NCBI GenBank assembly: GCA_902782665.1
Contig: CACZOA010000109.1
Location: forward strand, 62,001 to 126,000
DNA: 64,000 nt
Reading direction: 5' to 3'
DNA from: an uncultured Bacteroidales bacterium
GTDB taxonomy: Bacteria > Bacteroidota > Bacteroidia > Bacteroidales > Paludibacteraceae
The notes beneath the pieces were generated by a model, which was not told the origin of the DNA, did not search any database, and saw only the letters and a program-made list of their open reading frames with translations. The position numbers and the translations under genes are program-made. This document shows positions 1 to 8,452 of the stretch, piece by piece; positions within the stretch are counted from its first letter, which is position 1, and every line of letters starts with the position of its first letter.

Positions 1-2
1 AG

Positions 3-863
3 GATGTCTATGTCTGCGAGGGTAGCACAGTGCCAGAACTGGAAGCAGGAATATCCATCATGGAAGGAGCTGGCAAAAACGAATCGGAATATAGTTTGAA
101 TTGGTATGGAACAGAAGATCCAAGAGATTCTAACGATCCAACGCCTCTCAATTCAGTAAGTCAAACTACATTCTCAACAGGCATCACCTCTGCAGTTGCC
201 GTCAATAATGCAAAGACAACAACTCAATATTACGTAACACAAAAGGATAACACAACGGGAGCAGAAAGCGATCCTTCTGTAATCAACGTGGTTGTCTTGC
301 CAAAACCAGTGATAATGTCTAAAGATGTCACAGTCAAATACGGAGAGAAAGTTGATTTGAATGAATGTTTTGAAATTGTAAACTCATCCGAAGTGGGAAC
401 CACTACTCCCACTTATGCGAAAGGCTCAAATATAGTTGAAAATTCAGGCACATATTCGTTCACAGTGGCTTATCCTGTTGACTATACAAGACCTCAGTAC
501 ACAGTGGATGATGACCAATGCGTTAGTGAAAACTCGTATATCTCTGTTGTAATCGAGCAGCAAGACAGCACAGATAAAGGTGGACCTGAGCCAGAACTCC
601 AAATTCCTAACTATTTTTCACCAAATGGAGATGGCGTGAACGACAAATGGACAATAGAAGCGCTAAAAGACGCCTATCCAAAATCCCAGGTTCAGATCTA
701 CAACCAAATCGGTAAACTAATAATAGAATATCTTGGTAAAGATTTTGATGGTTGGGATGGAACTTACCTTGGACAGCCAATGCCTTCTACAGACTACTGG
801 TACAAAATTTACATCGAAGAAAAGAGAAAATATTTACTTGGCCACTTTACACTAATTCGATAA
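3..863 (+). CDS. T9SS cargo protein with CHU_C (type B) sorting domain, 5' end outside window
   Basis: This is the C-terminal part of a larger secreted protein; the frame is open from the first bases, so the start lies upstream. The last roughly 85 residues carry the gliding-motility-associated C-terminal pattern: a PNYFSPNGDGVNDKW-type opening, a central IYNQIGKLI strand and the GWDGTYLGQPMPSTDYWY segment. In this family that domain directs export through the type IX secretion system and attachment at the cell surface. The upstream 190 residues look like beta-rich, Ig-like adhesin repeats but no family is clear. The functional domains of the cargo are not visible. No obvious hairpin terminator follows the stop. 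Confidence 0.85.
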   Translation, partial: DVYVCEGSTVPELEAGISIMEGAGKNESEYSLNWYGTEDPRDSNDPTPLNSVSQTTFSTGITSAVAVNNAKTTTQYYVTQKDNTTGAESDPSVINVVVLPKPVIMSKDVTVKYGEKVDLNECFEIVNSSEVGTTTPTYAKGSNIVENSGTYSFTVAYPVDYTRPQYTVDDDQCVSENSYISVVIEQQDSTDKGGPEPELQIPNYFSPNGDGVNDKWTIEALKDAYPKSQVQIYNQIGKLIIEYLGKDFDGWDGTYLGQPMPSTDYWYKIYIEEKRKYLLGHFTLIR

Positions 864-1014
864 ACTGTTAATTCTATATGAAATAATGGATAAGATGTTG
901 TAGTAAAAACCAAAATCACGACAAAAACCGAACGTAATCGAAAAGATTTATCAACATTATCACCGAAAAAGCGAAAAAACAAAACGAAAATTTAGTAATA
1001 AGAAAAAAGATTTG

Positions 1015-1022
1015 TAATTTTG
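1015..1022 (+). promoter_or_regulatory. -7 box of yceD-rpmF
   Basis: TAATTTTG matches the Bacteroidetes sigma-ABfr -7 consensus TAnnTTTG. It ends only 8 nt before the first ATG of yceD, so the transcript would be leaderless or nearly so, unless the ATG at 1040 is used. Confidence 0.6.
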
Positions 1023-1030
1023 CAAACCAA

Positions 1031-1597
1031 ATGAAAGCCATGGATAGATTTATCATAGACTTGAAGCATCTTGAGAAAGGAGTTTACAACTATCACTTTT
1101 CGATGACCGATGAGGATTTCGAGAAGATAGGAGGCTCGGAGTTTCAAAAAGGAGATGTGGAAGTCGACGTGGAGATGAGGGTTTCATCCGGAGATTCTTT
1201 CTCTTTCGACTTTGAGATAGACGGCACGGTGATTGTTCCTTGCGACAGATGTCTTGAAGATATGGAGCTTGAGATTTCCACAGATGGTCATTTCGATGCC
1301 AAGTTTGGCGACGGAGAATCTGATGATGAGTTGGTGTTCATCTCTGAGATCGACCAGAAGATTGACCTTTCATGGCACATATACGAGTTTATTGCTCTCG
1401 CAATTCCGATTCGTCATGTCCATGAAGACGGCGAATGCGATGAAGCAATGGCTGAGAAATTTAGAAGTCACGAGTGTTTCGAAAGCGGCGAAGATGATGA
1501 GGATAGCGAGTCTGCCGACCTGGCAAGTGATACGGCAGCAGGTGAGAAGGAGATTGATCCGCGTTGGGAAGCACTGAAAAATTTTAAAATAAAATAA
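1031..1597 (+). CDS. yceD: YceD family (DUF177) 23S rRNA accumulation protein
   Basis: A 188-residue protein of the DUF177/YceD family, implicated in 23S rRNA accumulation and large-subunit assembly. It has the family Cys pair in VPCDRCLEDM (C71, C74), a very acidic tail, and the typical DPRWEALKNF ending. It sits 19 bp upstream of rpmF, the classic yceD-rpmF arrangement. The start is either this ATG (MKAMDR) or the ATG nine bases later (MDR). A -7 box ends 8 nt upstream, so the later start would leave a short leader. The E. coli yceD role is known; here it is inferred from family and context. Confidence 0.9.
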   Translation: MKAMDRFIIDLKHLEKGVYNYHFSMTDEDFEKIGGSEFQKGDVEVDVEMRVSSGDSFSFDFEIDGTVIVPCDRCLEDMELEISTDGHFDAKFGDGESDDELVFISEIDQKIDLSWHIYEFIALAIPIRHVHEDGECDEAMAEKFRSHECFESGEDDEDSESADLASDTAAGEKEIDPRWEALKNFKIK

Positions 1598-1616
1598 CAT
1601 TAAATAATAAAGCAAA

Positions 1617-1802
1617 ATGGCACATCCTAAGAGACGTCAGGGAAAGACAAGAGGAGCAAAGAGAAGAACTCACTACAAAGCAGTAGCACCAACACTTGCT
1701 GTTTGTCCTAACTGTGGTTCATTGCACATCTTCCACACAGTATGTGGTGAGTGTGGTTACTACCGTGGTAAGGTAGCAATCGAAAAAGCAGTAGAGGAGT
1801 AA
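1617..1802 (+). CDS. rpmF: 50S ribosomal protein L32
   Basis: A 61-residue L32 of normal length, starting MAHPKRRQGKTRGAKRRTHY. Four cysteines at 30, 33, 43 and 46 (CPNC and CGEC) form the zinc-binding C+ version of the protein. It is co-transcribed with yceD and closed by a strong hairpin terminator 30 bp past the stop. In other bacteria fatty-acid genes (plsX, fabH) often follow; here a phosphatase and uvrA follow instead. Confidence 0.97.
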   Translation: MAHPKRRQGKTRGAKRRTHYKAVAPTLAVCPNCGSLHIFHTVCGECGYYRGKVAIEKAVEE

Positions 1803-1830
1803 AAAACTTTTGCTTATCGAAAATAAACAC

Positions 1831-1859
1831 CCCGAGAGATTTTCTACTCGGGGTTTTTA
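1831..1859 (+). terminator. Rho-independent terminator of yceD-rpmF
   Basis: Stem CCCCGAG (1831-1837) pairs with CTCGGGG (1848-1854), with a 10-nt loop and a run of T after the stem. Confidence 0.85.
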
Positions 1860-1926
1860 TGTTTAATGTAATTGTTTGCCGACACACAACTCCGACAAGC
1901 AATCACAATCATCAATTAAATTATAT

Positions 1927-2562
1927 ATGGTTCGTCTTCTTCTTTGCCGACATGGTCAGACGGAGTGGAATGTGGCTCACAGATTCCAAGGCCAAACCAA
2001 CTCCAACCTCACTCCGCTTGGTGAGCAACAAGCTGTGAAACTTGGAGAGAGGCTTGCGGAAACCCACATCGACGCTGTCTACAGCAGTTCCCTGCAACGT
2101 GCGTTGGACACCGCAAAACTTATTGTGGGCAAACGTGGTTTCGACATCATTCCCGTCGACGCATTGAAAGAGATATATCTCGGCAAACTCGAAGGCTTGA
2201 CTTTTGAGGAAGGCGAACGTCTATACCCAGAAGCCATGATGCATTTCTGGGACCTCACTTCAAACACCGATGAGCGTGAGGCTGTGGGCGACGTGATGCG
2301 TCGTGCATCCCAAGCTATTGAAGAGATTGCACAAAAGCATCCCGATCAGACTGTTCTTATCGTCACTCACGGCGTGGTGCTCCGTTCTCTTTACATCTAC
2401 TTCAAACGCTGGGACATGAAGGACGCTTCCAACCAGCCTAAGCCACAAAGCACTTGCCTTTGCGACATCCGCAAAGAGGCCGGTGTGTGGGATATCAAGA
2501 TGTGGAACGACACCGAGCATCTTAACGATTTAGTCTCTGCAAACACTCATCCTTTCATCTAA
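1927..2562 (+). CDS. Histidine phosphatase family protein (phosphoglycerate mutase-like)
   Basis: A 211-residue member of the histidine phosphatase superfamily. The N-terminal [11 protein letters not shown] motif holds the catalytic His9, and [10 protein letters not shown] holds the second active-site histidine (H148); the acid appears to be in the [10 protein letters not shown] segment. An in-frame TTG at 1876 would add 17 unconserved residues, so the ATG just before the RHG strand was chosen. The substrate cannot be assigned: cofactor-dependent mutase, alpha-ribazole phosphatase and broad phosphatase members look alike. The stop is 7 bp from uvrA, so the two are probably co-transcribed. Confidence 0.88.
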   Translation: MVRLLLCRHGQTEWNVAHRFQGQTNSNLTPLGEQQAVKLGERLAETHIDAVYSSSLQRALDTAKLIVGKRGFDIIPVDALKEIYLGKLEGLTFEEGERLYPEAMMHFWDLTSNTDEREAVGDVMRRASQAIEEIAQKHPDQTVLIVTHGVVLRSLYIYFKRWDMKDASNQPKPQSTCLCDIRKEAGVWDIKMWNDTEHLNDLVSANTHPFI

Positions 2563-2569
2563 GATTCTT

Positions 2570-5383
2570 ATGGCAGACAGTGGATTCATATCTATAAAGG
2601 GTGCACGAGTACACAACCTTAAAGATATAGACATCAAAATACCTCGCAATAAACTGGTGGTGATCACCGGTCTTTCTGGTTCGGGCAAGTCCTCTCTTGC
2701 CTTCGACACTCTCTATGCGGAAGGCCAACGCCGTTATGTGGAGAGTCTTTCGTCGTATGCCCGCCAATTCTTGGGCAGAATGAGCAAACCAGAGGTGGAC
2801 TACATCAAGGGGCTTCCTCCGGCAATCGCTATCGAGCAGAAAGTCAGCACAAGGAATCCTCGCTCCACCGTCGGCACATCAACAGAGATATATGAATATC
2901 TCAAACTTTTGTTCGCCCGCATCGGCCGCACTTTCTCTCCTGTTTCAGGCGAAGAGGTGAAGCGTCATCAAGTGTCGGACATCGTGGATTATATTCTTTC
3001 GTTTGAAGACGGTACAAAAGGAATGATTCTTTCATCGCTTTCCAAAGATAATCTTGTGGAGACGGTGGAGAAAGCCAAACTGGAAGGTTTTGCGCGCTTG
3101 CTTATAGATGGCAACGTGATCAAGATAACTGACTTCTCTGCAGAGATGGCAAAGAGCTGCAAAGAGGCTTACATTGTTGTGGACAGATATGTGGTGCGTC
3201 ACGACAATGAGACAAAAAACCGTGTGTCCGACTCTGTGCAGACAGCATTATGGCAGGGCGACGGTTCTTCTTGCCAAATATTGGTTTACACTCCTGATGG
3301 AGAGACGTTGAAGCAGTTCAGCACAAAATTTGAGGCTGACGGAATATCTTTCGACGAGCCAACCGAGCTGATGTTCAGTTTCAACTCGCCATACGGAGCA
3401 TGCCCAGTCTGTGAAGGATTCGGACGTGTGGTAGGCATTGATGAAGACCTTGTCGTGCCAGACAAAACATTGTCGGTATATCAAGGAGCCGTGATATGCT
3501 GGCGTGGAGAAAAGATGGGAGAATGGCTACAGGATTTCATTTTCCACGCAGAAGCGATCAAATTTCCAATACATAAGCCATATTTCCAGCTGACAACAGA
3601 AGAAAAGAACAAGCTATGGCATGGCACTCAGCTCACTCAAGGAATCGATGACTTCTTCAAGTTCATCGAGTCGCAACAATATAAGATCCAATACCGTGTG
3701 ATGCTTGCCCGCTATCGTGGCAAAACGATCTGCCCTAAATGCGGTGGCACACGGTTGAAGGAGAACGCGTCATGGGTGAAGGTGGCAGGAAAAAGCATCA
3801 CCGAATTGGTGGATATGCCAGTGTCGGAATTGAAAGTGTTCTTCGACAATCTACAGCTCACTGAACAAGACCAGGCAATCGCCAAGCGTCTGTTGATCGA
3901 AATCAAAAACCGTTTGACATTCTTGGTAGACGTGGGGCTTGGCTACCTGACTCTGAACCGTCTATCCAACTCCCTTTCCGGAGGTGAGAGCCAACGTATC
4001 AACCTTGTGACATCATTGGGTAGCAGTCTCGTAGGCTCACTATACATCCTTGACGAGCCAAGTATAGGTCTGCACAGTCGCGACACAGAACGATTAGTGT
4101 CAGTGTTACGCAGACTACAGAAACTTGGCAACACTGTGGTTGTGGTAGAGCACGACGAAGAAATCATGCGTGCGGCCGACTATATAATAGATATCGGTCC
4201 AGAATCTGGACGCAACGGAGGTAAAGTAGTGTTTGAGGGATCTCCTGAAGACGCGAAAAAAGCCAAGCAGCAAGAGGGACTACACAGCTACACTATAGAT
4301 TATCTTAACGGAGTGGAGAAAATACCAGTGCCGGAATTCCGTCGCCCATGGAACAACTATATCGAGGTCAAAGGAGCATTGCAAAATAATCTGAAAGGCT
4401 TCGACGTGAAGTTTCCACTCAACGTGATGACTGTTGTGACTGGCCCGAGTGGATCAGGAAAATCATCACTTGTGAGAGATATATTCTATCTTTCACTAAA
4501 GAGGATATTGGATGAGTCAGAAGAGAAGCCTGGTTTGCATTCAGCTGTCACTGGAGCCACAGACTTGATCAAGAATGTGAATTTTGTGGACCAGAATCCG
4601 ATTGGAAAATCATCACGATCAAATCCTGTGACGTACGTCAAAGCTTACGATGAGATCCGCAAACTGTTTGCTGACCAACAACTATCCAAGCAGATGGGTT
4701 ACCGCAGTGCTCATTTCTCATTCAACACAGAAGGAGGTCGATGCGACGAGTGCCAGGGAGAAGGAACAACGACAATAGAGATGCAGTTTATGGCAGACTT
4801 GGTATTGCCATGTGAAAGCTGTAAAGGAATGCGTTTCAAGCAAGACATTCTGGAAGTCCGCTACCGTGGCAAGAACATCTACGACGTGCTAGAAATGACC
4901 ATCAACCAAGCTGTGGAATTCTTCTCAGAGAAGATGGAGTCGACAGAGAAGAAGATAGTCAAGAGACTGAAATCATTGCAGGATGTCGGACTTGGCTATG
5001 TCAAACTTGGACAATCATCGTCAACATTGTCGGGAGGAGAGAGCCAACGTGTGAAATTGGCAGCTATCCTGGCAGAAGAGAAGACACAACCAACAATCTT
5101 CATCTTCGACGAGCCAACCACAGGACTTCATTTCCACGATATCAAGACACTGTTAAAAGCATTCAACGCATTGATTGAGAAAGGACATACCGTCGTCATC
5201 ATCGAACATAACATGGATGTGATCAAATGTGCGGATCATGTGATAGATATCGGTCCAGACGGAGGAGATAAGGGAGGAGAACTTGTGTTTGCAGGCACAC
5301 CTGAAGAGCTTATAAAAAATGAAAAATCATTCACTGCAAAATGCTTGAAAGCAAAATTTGCAAACGATGGACTGATTTTTTAA
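2570..5383 (+). CDS. uvrA: Excinuclease ABC subunit A
   Basis: A 937-residue UvrA of full family length, the damage-sensing ATPase of nucleotide excision repair. It has two ABC ATPase modules: Walker [10 protein letters not shown] at 34-42 and GPSGSGKSS near 625, with an LSGGESQR signature in each half (near 468 and 820). The zinc modules are visible as CPVC near 277, CPKC near 388, and CDEC near 725 with CESC near 748. The DEPS/DEPT Walker B strands follow each signature. It begins 7 bp after the phosphatase gene. No uvrB or uvrC is in the window. Confidence 0.97.
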   Translation: MADSGFISIKGARVHNLKDIDIKIPRNKLVVITGLSGSGKSSLAFDTLYAEGQRRYVESLSSYARQFLGRMSKPEVDYIKGLPPAIAIEQKVSTRNPRSTVGTSTEIYEYLKLLFARIGRTFSPVSGEEVKRHQVSDIVDYILSFEDGTKGMILSSLSKDNLVETVEKAKLEGFARLLIDGNVIKITDFSAEMAKSCKEAYIVVDRYVVRHDNETKNRVSDSVQTALWQGDGSSCQILVYTPDGETLKQFSTKFEADGISFDEPTELMFSFNSPYGACPVCEGFGRVVGIDEDLVVPDKTLSVYQGAVICWRGEKMGEWLQDFIFHAEAIKFPIHKPYFQLTTEEKNKLWHGTQLTQGIDDFFKFIESQQYKIQYRVMLARYRGKTICPKCGGTRLKENASWVKVAGKSITELVDMPVSELKVFFDNLQLTEQDQAIAKRLLIEIKNRLTFLVDVGLGYLTLNRLSNSLSGGESQRINLVTSLGSSLVGSLYILDEPSIGLHSRDTERLVSVLRRLQKLGNTVVVVEHDEEIMRAADYIIDIGPESGRNGGKVVFEGSPEDAKKAKQQEGLHSYTIDYLNGVEKIPVPEFRRPWNNYIEVKGALQNNLKGFDVKFPLNVMTVVTGPSGSGKSSLVRDIFYLSLKRILDESEEKPGLHSAVTGATDLIKNVNFVDQNPIGKSSRSNPVTYVKAYDEIRKLFADQQLSKQMGYRSAHFSFNTEGGRCDECQGEGTTTIEMQFMADLVLPCESCKGMRFKQDILEVRYRGKNIYDVLEMTINQAVEFFSEKMESTEKKIVKRLKSLQDVGLGYVKLGQSSSTLSGGESQRVKLAAILAEEKTQPTIFIFDEPTTGLHFHDIKTLLKAFNALIEKGHTVVIIEHNMDVIKCADHVIDIGPDGGDKGGELVFAGTPEELIKNEKSFTAKCLKAKFANDGLIF

Positions 5384-5395
5384 TGCGTATTATTA

Positions 5396-5422
5396 TAGAG
5401 ACGTCGCGATGCGGCGTCTCTA
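5396..5422. terminator. Hairpin after uvrA, GAGACG family
   Basis: A 12-bp stem TAGAGACGtCGC / GCGgCGTCTCTA with a GAT loop and one G-T wobble, 13 bp after the uvrA stop. The T-tract is weak, so termination is likely but not certain. The same GAGACG-CGTCTC outer stem recurs elsewhere in the window. Confidence 0.55.
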
Positions 5423-5527
5423 CTTGTTTTACGCATTTCGGCTTCTTTCTAGACAGGGTGCCTCCCCATCTATACTTATAAATTATTCTTTTGTATTAAC
5501 AATCATGTAAGTTGTTTCGATAATTTA

Positions 5528-5535
5528 TATCTTTG
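5528..5535 (+). promoter_or_regulatory. -7 box of zeta toxin gene
   Basis: TATCTTTG matches TAnnTTTG. The transcript should start near 5541-5543, which rules out the in-frame TTG at 5533 as translation start and supports the ATG at 5554. Confidence 0.6.
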
Positions 5536-5553
5536 TACCGTACAAAAAGGAGT

Positions 5554-6162
5554 ATGGCAGAAAAGAATCTCTACATAATAAGCGGATGTAACGGAGCAGG
5601 AAAAACGACTGCTTCATATAGTGTTTTGCCAAAGCTTCTGGACTGCAAACAGTTTGTAAACGCAGACGAGATAGCCAAAGGATTATCTCCCTTCTGTCCA
5701 GAAAGCGTTGCGATTCAAGCAGGTAAGCTGATGCTACTACGTATTGAGGAACTGCTTGCCACCGACGAAACATTTTCTATCGAGACCACGTTAGCAACCA
5801 GATCTTATTCAGAATTAGTAAAAAGAGCTCAAGAAAAAGGATATAAAGTCACATTGCTATATTTCTGGTTAAACTCTCCAGAATTAGCTGTTGAACGTGT
5901 TGCAAGAAGAGTAAGAGAAGGAGGGCATAACATTCCTAAAGACGTCATTTACAGAAGATATAAGAAAGGATTGAAAAACCTATTCAACATCTTTATCCCT
6001 ATCGTTGACTCGTGGATAATTGTAGACAATGGCGTTGAGCCTCGCGAAGTTATTGCTGAGGGAGGCATAAACGAAATCAATATTTGTTGTGTAGAAAAAT
6101 TTGAAAAGATTAGAAATCATGAAAAACAATCCGACATTAGAAAAAATAAAAGCCGCTCTTAA
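5554..6162 (+). CDS. Zeta toxin-type P-loop kinase
   Basis: A 202-residue P-loop protein of the zeta toxin / COG4185 group. Walker A is SGCNGAGKTT (10-19); NADEIAKGL (36-44) and FSIETTL (74-80) match the substrate-side motifs. The RVREGGHNIP and VIYRRYKKGL segments (119-140) match the phosphotransferase lid. Related toxins phosphorylate UDP-N-acetylglucosamine and block wall synthesis; others in this group have unknown substrates. The start follows a -7 box at 5528 and an AGGAG-like stretch. A 55-codon gene overlaps its 3' end by 44 bp and is the likely partner. Context with AbiH suggests a defence role; this is inference. Confidence 0.8.
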   Translation: MAEKNLYIISGCNGAGKTTASYSVLPKLLDCKQFVNADEIAKGLSPFCPESVAIQAGKLMLLRIEELLATDETFSIETTLATRSYSELVKRAQEKGYKVTLLYFWLNSPELAVERVARRVREGGHNIPKDVIYRRYKKGLKNLFNIFIPIVDSWIIVDNGVEPREVIAEGGINEINICCVEKFEKIRNHEKQSDIRKNKSRS

Positions 6163-6286
6163 AATTGCAGAGATCGAATTTCTGGAGAAAAAAGCGGCCA
6201 ACAACGAGACGCTGATCCTTTCAGACAAGGATGGTAACATCGTGGAAATACCTGCAAAGGAATTACTAAAAAAACGAAATCTTTAA
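6119..6286 (+). CDS. Small acidic/basic protein, probable partner (antitoxin) of the zeta-type toxin
   Basis: A 55-residue protein starting MKNNPTLEKIKAALKIAEIE. The first half is a strongly predicted amphipathic helix; the second half has a LILSDKDGNIVEIPAKELL strand-turn-strand segment. It overlaps the end of the toxin gene by 44 bp in another frame, so the two are probably translationally coupled. An upstream in-frame TTG would add six residues. I recognise no named antitoxin family. The role rests on gene order and overlap only. The usual epsilon-zeta order has the antitoxin first; here it comes second. Confidence 0.6.
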   Translation: MKNNPTLEKIKAALKIAEIEFLEKKAANNETLILSDKDGNIVEIPAKELLKKRNL

Positions 6287-6301
6287 CAATTAATAAATCG
6301 T

Positions 6302-6333
6302 AAAGACGGGACATCTCCCCCGTCTTTCTTTTT
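6302..6333 (+). terminator. Terminator of the zeta toxin operon
   Basis: Perfect 9-bp stem AAAGACGGG (6302-6310) / CCCGTCTTT (6319-6327), 8-nt loop, followed by a T-rich tract to 6334. Confidence 0.85.
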
Positions 6334-6427
6334 TGCTGATCTGCAACAGGCAATTGGGGCGATGGCGAGTTTTTTGGAATAGGCATGAAATTTCATTTTG
6401 AAAAGTTCCTAGGAGTTCAACAACACA

Positions 6428-6454
6428 GATATTTCCTATATTTGTAGAAATATC
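6428..6454 (+). promoter_or_regulatory. abiH promoter with dyad around the -7 box
   Basis: TATATTTG (6437-6444) fits the -7 consensus. It lies inside a perfect 8-bp inverted repeat, GATATTTC (6428-6435) and GAAATATC (6447-6454), 11 nt apart. This spacing suits a dimeric repressor blocking the promoter. A second small dyad ACGCA/TGCGT (6482-6497) lies in the leader. Confidence 0.5.
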
Positions 6455-6516
6455 ACTGAAATCTATAGCAGACAACAAAAAACGCATAAACGTGCGTATA
6501 TTATATTAGCAAAAAA

Positions 6517-7611
6517 ATGTCACGTCACGTAATCATAATAGGAAATGGATTCGACTTGTTCCTTGGCAGAAAGACCAAGTACAGCGATTTCTACAAGAGC
6601 GATATCTATTGCCCTAAGGATTTTCCTGCGCCTTTGATTGACTATCTTAATCAGTGGCAACCGACAAGAGGTCTAAATGATGTCAAATGGTTTGACTTCG
6701 AAACAGAGCTATATAATTATTCACAAATAAATCACGACATCAAGGATCCCATAAGTCAGGAAGAGCATAAAGTCCTTGCATTTATAAAGGAACGGAATTG
6801 TCCGGTAAGTGCAAATGAGATAAGTGACTTTCTATACGTGCCCTCCAACGAGTCTGGCGAAGTTTACGTATTATACAACAATCCAGAAGTGGAGATACGC
6901 GAACTTTTCCTAAAGCAAACTGTTTGCAATTTGGAAAAGATGGTGGAGAGACATCTTCTTTCCCAAACCGAAGACTTGAAACTTTATTATCTGAAGGATC
7001 CTGTTTACGCTGAATCCAAAGAGGTCAGAGACAAAGAGGCTTTCAAGAAGATAAAGAGTGGACTTCGTGATTACCTGCTCAGCCAGCCGTTTTCCCATAC
7101 AAACGATGAAGCGTTGAGGAATCGTCTGAATACGATTTTTGAAATGGACAAGTTTGATCAAATTGAAGTGTTTACATTCAATTACACTGATGTCCCATGG
7201 CCAGAGAAAGCGGATGTCCAATATGTCCACGGAAAGATCAAGGACGACACGATTGTGATCGGAACTAAAGAGTATAATGAGACGAACAACTCATACAAAT
7301 TTCTCCAAAAGGCGATGGACGACAATTTCAACCCTCCTGCGATCATTGATTCGTTGCTCACATTAGGGAATGGCGACAAGGTGACTTTCTTCGGGCACTC
7401 TCTTGGAGAGAATGACCAACAGTATTTCAGGGATTTCATCCAAAGCCGAAGCTCTGGAGTGACTTACAAGGATCTGACTATTGAGTTTGTACTGAAATCG
7501 CTTAACGACAAACAGTATACCAAGATGGCTATTCAAGACATGTCTAACTATCAGCTCACGTCGTTCCAATCAAAAAACAGAGTGATTTTCAGATCTTCAG
7601 AAGACTTGTAA
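6517..7611 (+). CDS. abiH: AbiH family abortive-infection protein
   Basis: A 364-residue protein of the AbiH family (Pfam bacteriophage abortive infection AbiH), usually a single-gene phage defence. The N-terminus has the family signature IIIGNGFDLFLGRKTKYSDF (residues 6-25). Further motifs are WFDFETEL (58-65), TFNYTD (220-225), YVHGK (236-240) and FFGHSLGEND (291-300). This order resembles SIR2-like domains (glycine-rich loop, NYD-like strand, HG, and a GxSxxD strand), so NAD or nucleotide binding is plausible but unproven. It stands alone behind its own promoter next to a zeta-type toxin pair, in a small defence patch between uvrA and envelope genes. Confidence 0.88.
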   Translation: MSRHVIIIGNGFDLFLGRKTKYSDFYKSDIYCPKDFPAPLIDYLNQWQPTRGLNDVKWFDFETELYNYSQINHDIKDPISQEEHKVLAFIKERNCPVSANEISDFLYVPSNESGEVYVLYNNPEVEIRELFLKQTVCNLEKMVERHLLSQTEDLKLYYLKDPVYAESKEVRDKEAFKKIKSGLRDYLLSQPFSHTNDEALRNRLNTIFEMDKFDQIEVFTFNYTDVPWPEKADVQYVHGKIKDDTIVIGTKEYNETNNSYKFLQKAMDDNFNPPAIIDSLLTLGNGDKVTFFGHSLGENDQQYFRDFIQSRSSGVTYKDLTIEFVLKSLNDKQYTKMAIQDMSNYQLTSFQSKNRVIFRSSEDL

Positions 7612-7618
7612 CTGATTA

Positions 7619-8452
7619 TCAATCACGTTCGATACGGTATGAGACTCCCAATGAAAAGAAAATTGGGAACATCTTGAATGATATCGTCTCAAAATCATCA
7701 GGGAAGACGCTGCCAAAACCATAATCCAGATTGGCAAAAACGCCAAAACCATTTTTGATTCTGAAATCAGCAGCCACCTCCGCACCAAGACAAGCTTTCT
7801 TCACGTCTTCTGAAAAATCATACGATGCTGTAGATCCGTCGCTGAACACAATCTTCTGACCAACCGGTGTGTTCTCACGCAAATATCCATCGTAAACCTC
7901 TCCCTTAAACTCTCTGTGAATATTTATCTGAGCGTACGGACCAACACGCAAATCAAGACGTGGAGTAACTCTCGCCACAAATTCAAATGGTATTTTGACG
8001 GAAATGAGTTTGGCTTCAGTCTTATCCACACCTGTAAAATAGCCACTGATGTAGTCACCACCCTGCTCTATGCTCATGTGGTAATTCTTGACTTTTGCCT
8101 CTACATTCATGCCTTCTACAGCAAGTCGCTCACCAAGATAAACACCAAATTTATTGTTGAACAGTTTGTATACAAAAAACTCCTGCATGAATGCACCATT
8201 AGGGCTGAATGTCATCATCTCACGAACCTCCGCTGGCAACGGCACAGGAGTGATTCCTCCGATTGTGAATCCGAGTCTGCATCCATATCCCAATCCCGAG
8301 CTAGGGGAAGCAGAAGCCTCTGACAAACTAGGCGTTTCACTTGTATTCACGCCAACTGAAACCGACTCATTATCTTCAGCAGAAACTGAGAATAAAGAAG
8401 CCACGAACATCAACACCAGTGATATGATATATTGTCTACTATTCATCTTCAT
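7619..8452 (-). CDS. Outer membrane beta-barrel protein
   Basis: A 277-residue exported protein with a signal peptide (MNSRQYIISLVLMFVASLFSVSA). The mature part begins with an acidic, Ser-rich linker, then alternating amphipathic strands and ends YRIERD, as in PorT/OmpW-like Bacteroidetes barrels. The start codon overlaps the stop of the upstream PCMD lipoprotein gene by 14 bp, so translation is probably coupled. The start may be either MKM or the ATG two codons later. PCMD lipoproteins are often followed by a barrel gene of this type. Its ligand is unknown. Confidence 0.8.
   Translation of the reverse strand: MKMNSRQYIISLVLMFVASLFSVSAEDNESVSVGVNTSETPSLSEASASPSSGLGYGCRLGFTIGGITPVPLPAEVREMMTFSPNGAFMQEFFVYKLFNNKFGVYLGERLAVEGMNVEAKVKNYHMSIEQGGDYISGYFTGVDKTEAKLISVKIPFEFVARVTPRLDLRVGPYAQINIHREFKGEVYDGYLRENTPVGQKIVFSDGSTASYDFSEDVKKACLGAEVAADFRIKNGFGVFANLDYGFGSVFPDDFETISFKMFPIFFSLGVSYRIERD

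Noticed and set aside
5533-5553. TTG at 5533 as start of the zeta toxin
   Set aside because: It lies inside the -7 box, upstream of the expected transcript start.
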